From a candidate division LCP-89 bacterium (GTDB taxonomy: Bacteria; Electryoneota; B3-LCP): a stretch of DNA of 8,639 nt. Each line of letters opens with the position of its first letter. Position 1 is the first letter of the stretch. The notes beneath the pieces are model-generated. The model did no database searches. It saw only the letters and a program-made list of their open reading frames with translations, and was not told the origin of the DNA. The stretch spans positions 1-8,639 of the forward strand of contig JALGZU010000218.1 in the NCBI GenBank assembly GCA_025774735.1, written 5' to 3'. Shown here piece by piece: positions 6,241 to 8,639 of this stretch. The position numbers and the translations under genes are program-made.

Positions 6241-7302
6241 ATGAATGCCAAATCAACTGATTCAAACTCCAAGATCAGCCTGCAAGACTGCGACCGGGAG
6301 GAGTTACAAGATCTCGTTGCAACCTGGGGTGAAAAGCGCTTTCACGGTAAGCAGATCTTCGCCGCTTTGTTCAAGAGGCGCCTCGCAAATGCTGCGGCCA
6401 TGACGGACCTGCCTCTGCGCCTCAGGAGCCGTCTCGCTGAGTTCGAGCCCTTCGATCTCCTTTCGCCGGTTCAAACGGTGTCCGCCGGAGATGGGACATT
6501 CAAAATTCTATTCGAGCTGCTGGACGGTAACCGCATCGAATCGGTCTGGATACCCGAAAAAGACCACGCTACGGTATGCCTATCGACCCAGGTCGGCTGT
6601 TCGCTCGATTGCACTTTTTGCGCGACGGGCAAGATGGGATTTAAGCGCAACCTCTCCACGGGCGAAATCATTGACCAAGTAATTCACTTTCAGCGGCAGG
6701 ATGCCTCCACCAGGCTCCGCAACCTGGTCTTTATGGGTATGGGCGAGCCACTTCTGAATTTCCGGAGTCTGGTCAAGGCGATCCGCATCCTCTCTGCCTC
6801 AGATGGTCCCTCCATTTCGCAGTACCGCATGACCATTTCCACCGCTGGGCTCGTCCCCGGCATCCGTAAGCTGGCTTCCGAAGGATTAAAAGCCAAGCTG
6901 GCCATCTCCCTGAACGCCCCGACCAACGCGCTGCGAGACCGTCTTATGCCGATCAACCGGAAGTACCCTCTGGATAAATTAATGGGGGCTGCTTTCGAAT
7001 TCTATAAAAAAATAGGCAAGCGTATTACCTTCGAATATGCGCTCATGCCCGGTTTGAACGACACTCCTGAAATGGTTCGCGCTCTGCGAGACCTTTTAAC
7101 TAAAGTGCCCTGTAAATTGAACTTGATCCCGCTTAATCCTATCGACAAACGGAAGAGAAAACCGGCCGACTGGGATGCCATATTCGACCGGTTTTACGAG
7201 GTGTTCGCCAGGGAAAGAATTACTTTAACTCTACGGAAGAGCCGGGGGGCTGAGATCCAGGCTGCCTGCGGGCAGTTGGCGGGGAAGCATATGCCGGCCT
7301 GA
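6241..7302 (+). CDS. rlmN: Dual-specificity 23S rRNA (A2503-C2) / tRNA (A37-C2) methyltransferase
   Basis: Radical-SAM enzyme that methylates C2 of A2503 in 23S rRNA and, in many bacteria, A37 of some tRNAs. The 353-aa product has the usual length. Visible motifs are SVWIPE (101-106), the CxxxCxxC iron-sulfur motif in VGCSLDCTFCATGKMGF (118-134; Cys120, Cys124, Cys127), FMGMGEPLLN (164-173), SIST/STAG-like MTISTAGLVPG (197-207), LAISLNAP (220-227), KLNLIPLNP (292-300), and the C-terminal catalytic cysteine in AACGQLAG (Cys343). The length and the RlmN-type C-terminus make resistance-type Cfr unlikely. The ATG at 6241 gives a standard N-terminus but has no Shine-Dalgarno. It is divergent from moxR and ends in TGATAA, 9 bp from the stop of the convergent 405-codon gene, with no terminator hairpin between them. 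Confidence 0.96.
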   Translation: MNAKSTDSNSKISLQDCDREELQDLVATWGEKRFHGKQIFAALFKRRLANAAAMTDLPLRLRSRLAEFEPFDLLSPVQTVSAGDGTFKILFELLDGNRIESVWIPEKDHATVCLSTQVGCSLDCTFCATGKMGFKRNLSTGEIIDQVIHFQRQDASTRLRNLVFMGMGEPLLNFRSLVKAIRILSASDGPSISQYRMTISTAGLVPGIRKLASEGLKAKLAISLNAPTNALRDRLMPINRKYPLDKLMGAAFEFYKKIGKRITFEYALMPGLNDTPEMVRALRDLLTKVPCKLNLIPLNPIDKRKRKPADWDAIFDRFYEVFARERITLTLRKSRGAEIQAACGQLAGKHMPA

Positions 7303-7311
7303 TAAACAGCT

Positions 7312-8529
7312 TCATGGTTTCAATAGTATTATGGGAAACGTATGTTCTGTTTTAAGCTTTGCCGCTTCTTCCTGGTCATAAACCAAAATTACGAAGTCCT
7401 CCCCTTTCAGTGATTTAAAACTTACATCTCCTTTAATCCGCCACTCCTTTTCCACCCGCCAGTCCCGTTTCCCGGATCCGATAATCTGAAAGAAGGGTCT
7501 GTCGTTTTCGCTGAGCATCTCATAGTTCCCCAGATCGCCGTATTGAACCGGTCTTGCGCCGGCTTCAATCAGTAACGACTTTCTGATCGCGATACCGCAG
7601 GGTTCGAAGGTCCAGCGGTGCAAACCGGGCCTCCACGCCAGCAATTTGTGCAGATCCTGCGGTGGCCGTGCCGTGAATGGAACGACGGGGTAACCGCCCT
7701 TGATCAACCTCCCGGATGCGCGTATGGCGCCCCCCCTCACGATTCTCACCAGTGTATCAAAACCTCCTGTTGGCTCCTCCCCACTTTCCATTAACCGCTT
7801 GAAGTAATCCGCCTTGGTTTCATCCGGCCAGGGACCATGGCTCGAGCGCGTCCAGTGAATCAGATAGTCGCGCGGTTTGTACCAGGACGGAAGAGGAACG
7901 TCCTCTGCAACAATCGCCTTTTCCAGTGGCTTAGCGGTTTCATAGGGAATTGCGAAGCGGCGATCCATGGCACCTTTATCCGGAGTTGACTCCCTGAGAT
8001 ACCTTTCAAAATTTCCCTTTGGACGGACACTCACAGGCACAAGCCGGTTGCTTAAAGCCATAATCCAGCGATCCCGCAGGGCGTATGCCTCCGTAGTTTT
8101 ACGTTTTCGCCCTACAATAAGAGGCTTCAGTGCAAGCGTTCTCTGCTCATCCAAATCGAGGTCTATGACGGCCTTTGTTCTGTAAATATTGAAATTCTGA
8201 GCACTCCCACCGGGAAATACCAGCACGACCGGGAAACCCCTTTTACTCGCTGCCCAGGTTAAAAAATCCCAGGAAGTGGTATTCAGGCTGGAAACGATAG
8301 TGGTATTTACCGGATCGAACCCGTGGAGTGCCTCAAGAGTTTTTTCGATCCAGGCGCTGCTCGAGGAGAAACGAGGTGATTGGCGAGAGTTGAGAAGAGC
8401 GATTCGGTCGATTTTTAGAGTCTCAATAGGACCGCACAGTACGACAGGGGAAGATTCCGGTAATAAAGAGGGATTCGGGATCTCAGCAGGCAGATCAGTA
8501 CGCTCAACACAAATCAATAAATCTGACAT
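7312..8529 (-). CDS. Two-domain protein: DprA/SLOG-like N-terminal fold and DUF2971-like C-terminal domain; function unknown
   Basis: I do not recognise a named family for this 405-aa protein. Residues about 28-175 look like a DprA/Smf or SLOG Rossmann-type fold: a strand ending in NSRQSP (47-52) at the usual GSR position, TTIVSSLNTTSWDFL (76-90), GFPVVLVFPGG (98-108), and RDRWIMALSNRLVPVSVRP (152-170), which mirrors the R-N-R-x-IA segment of DprA. Residues about 220-385 carry DYLIHWTR (221-228), GGAIRAS (266-272), YPVVPFTARP (280-289), FEPCGIAI (308-315), GARPVQYGD (324-332) and a strong EKEWRIKGD (360-368). This order resembles DUF2971-type and possibly ADP-ribosyltransferase-like domains with spaced H, aromatic and E residues. 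Fold assignments are by eye. There is no signal peptide or membrane segment. The ATG at 8529 is preferred, with GAGGT eight nt upstream; an earlier GTG at 8553 lies inside the ssrA terminator. Transcription is probably by readthrough from ssrA or from an unseen promoter. Confidence 0.8.
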   Translation of the reverse strand: MSDLLICVERTDLPAEIPNPSLLPESSPVVLCGPIETLKIDRIALLNSRQSPRFSSSSAWIEKTLEALHGFDPVNTTIVSSLNTTSWDFLTWAASKRGFPVVLVFPGGSAQNFNIYRTKAVIDLDLDEQRTLALKPLIVGRKRKTTEAYALRDRWIMALSNRLVPVSVRPKGNFERYLRESTPDKGAMDRRFAIPYETAKPLEKAIVAEDVPLPSWYKPRDYLIHWTRSSHGPWPDETKADYFKRLMESGEEPTGGFDTLVRIVRGGAIRASGRLIKGGYPVVPFTARPPQDLHKLLAWRPGLHRWTFEPCGIAIRKSLLIEAGARPVQYGDLGNYEMLSENDRPFFQIIGSGKRDWRVEKEWRIKGDVSFKSLKGEDFVILVYDQEEAAKLKTEHTFPIILLKP

Positions 8530-8539
8530 CGCCAACCTC

Positions 8540-8576
8540 AAAAAAGAAGCCACTCCCCATTTGAATCGGAAGTGGC
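8540..8576 (-). terminator. Rho-independent terminator of ssrA
   Basis: Read on the minus strand, GCCACTTCC pairs with GGGAGTGGC in a 9-bp stem with a 10-nt loop, followed by TTCTTTTTT. One pair is G-U on the minus strand but would be A-C on the plus strand, which fixes the direction. It starts 4 nt after the tmRNA 3' end. The U-tract runs straight into the GAGGT ribosome-binding site of the next gene. Confidence 0.88.
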
Positions 8577-8580
8577 ATAG

Positions 8581-8639
8581 TGGAGACGGCGGGAATCGAA
8601 CCCGCGTCCGAAATAGTGACCGAAGGACCCGCTACAGGC
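8581..8639 (-). ncRNA. ssrA: 3' end of tmRNA (transfer-messenger RNA), cut by the window edge
   Basis: tmRNA rescues stalled ribosomes by acting first as alanyl-tRNA and then as a short message. Visible here on the minus strand are the TTTCGGAC junction, a T-arm with 5-bp stem GCGGG/CCCGC around TTCGATT, the 3' acceptor strand CGTCTCC and discriminator A at 8581. This order is diagnostic of the tmRNA tRNA-like 3' domain. CCA is not encoded, since CTA follows the discriminator, so it must be added by the nucleotidyltransferase. The tag-encoding part and 5' acceptor strand lie beyond the right edge. An ordinary tRNA is unlikely because no anticodon arm precedes the T-arm at normal distance. Confidence 0.93.

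Noticed and set aside
6241..7302. Cfr-type antibiotic-resistance methyltransferase
   Set aside because: Radical-SAM A2503 enzymes include Cfr, but the length, GMGEPLLN, KLNLIPLNP and AACGQLAG context and housekeeping neighbours fit RlmN.
1..8639. CRISPR arrays, insertion sequences, integrases and in-frame UGA selenocysteine genes
   Set aside because: No regularly spaced repeats, transposase or integrase motifs or terminal inverted repeats were seen, and no coding frame continues convincingly past a TGA despite the presence of selA.

Overview
The window looks like a chromosomal segment of a Gram-negative bacterium that makes selenoproteins. Base composition is near 50% GC. A gene with a Sec signal peptide and an outer-membrane beta-barrel-like sequence implies a double membrane, and selA implies a selenocysteine pathway. 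The mix of a PorV/FadL-like barrel, SppA and a MoxR-DUF58 pair would fit an uncultured lineage near the Fibrobacteres-Chlorobi-Bacteroidetes group. That placement is an inference from gene style, and nothing in the window fixes the taxon.

Layout, left to right. Positions 1-135 are AT-rich, with no convincing gene but a strong leftward promoter. selA follows on the minus strand. Between selA and sppA lies a compact region holding three adjacent stem-loops, the last of which is a rho-independent terminator. Next is a minus-strand gene block, transcribed from right to left: a MoxR AAA+ ATPase, a DUF58 (vWA) protein, a secreted beta-barrel-like protein and an SppA-type protease. A 162-bp AT-rich divergent region separates moxR from plus-strand rlmN. 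Convergent with rlmN, 9 bp away, is a 405-codon minus-strand gene that appears to join a DprA/SLOG-like nucleotide-binding fold to a DUF2971-like C-terminal domain. At the right edge is the 3' end of the tmRNA gene ssrA with its terminator.

How the genes fit together. moxR, DUF58, barrel and sppA are tightly spaced, share a strand and end in one terminator, so they probably form one envelope-related operon. MoxR and DUF58 proteins usually act as a chaperone/vWA pair, and SppA is an envelope serine protease. The barrel and SppA frames are 14 nt apart. The SppA frame has neither a signal peptide nor a ribosome-binding site, so the two may be one broken or frame-shifted protein. selA, rlmN and ssrA are translation-related housekeeping genes.

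The most novel-looking items are the two-domain gene beside ssrA, the barrel-SppA junction and the three-hairpin element downstream of sppA.
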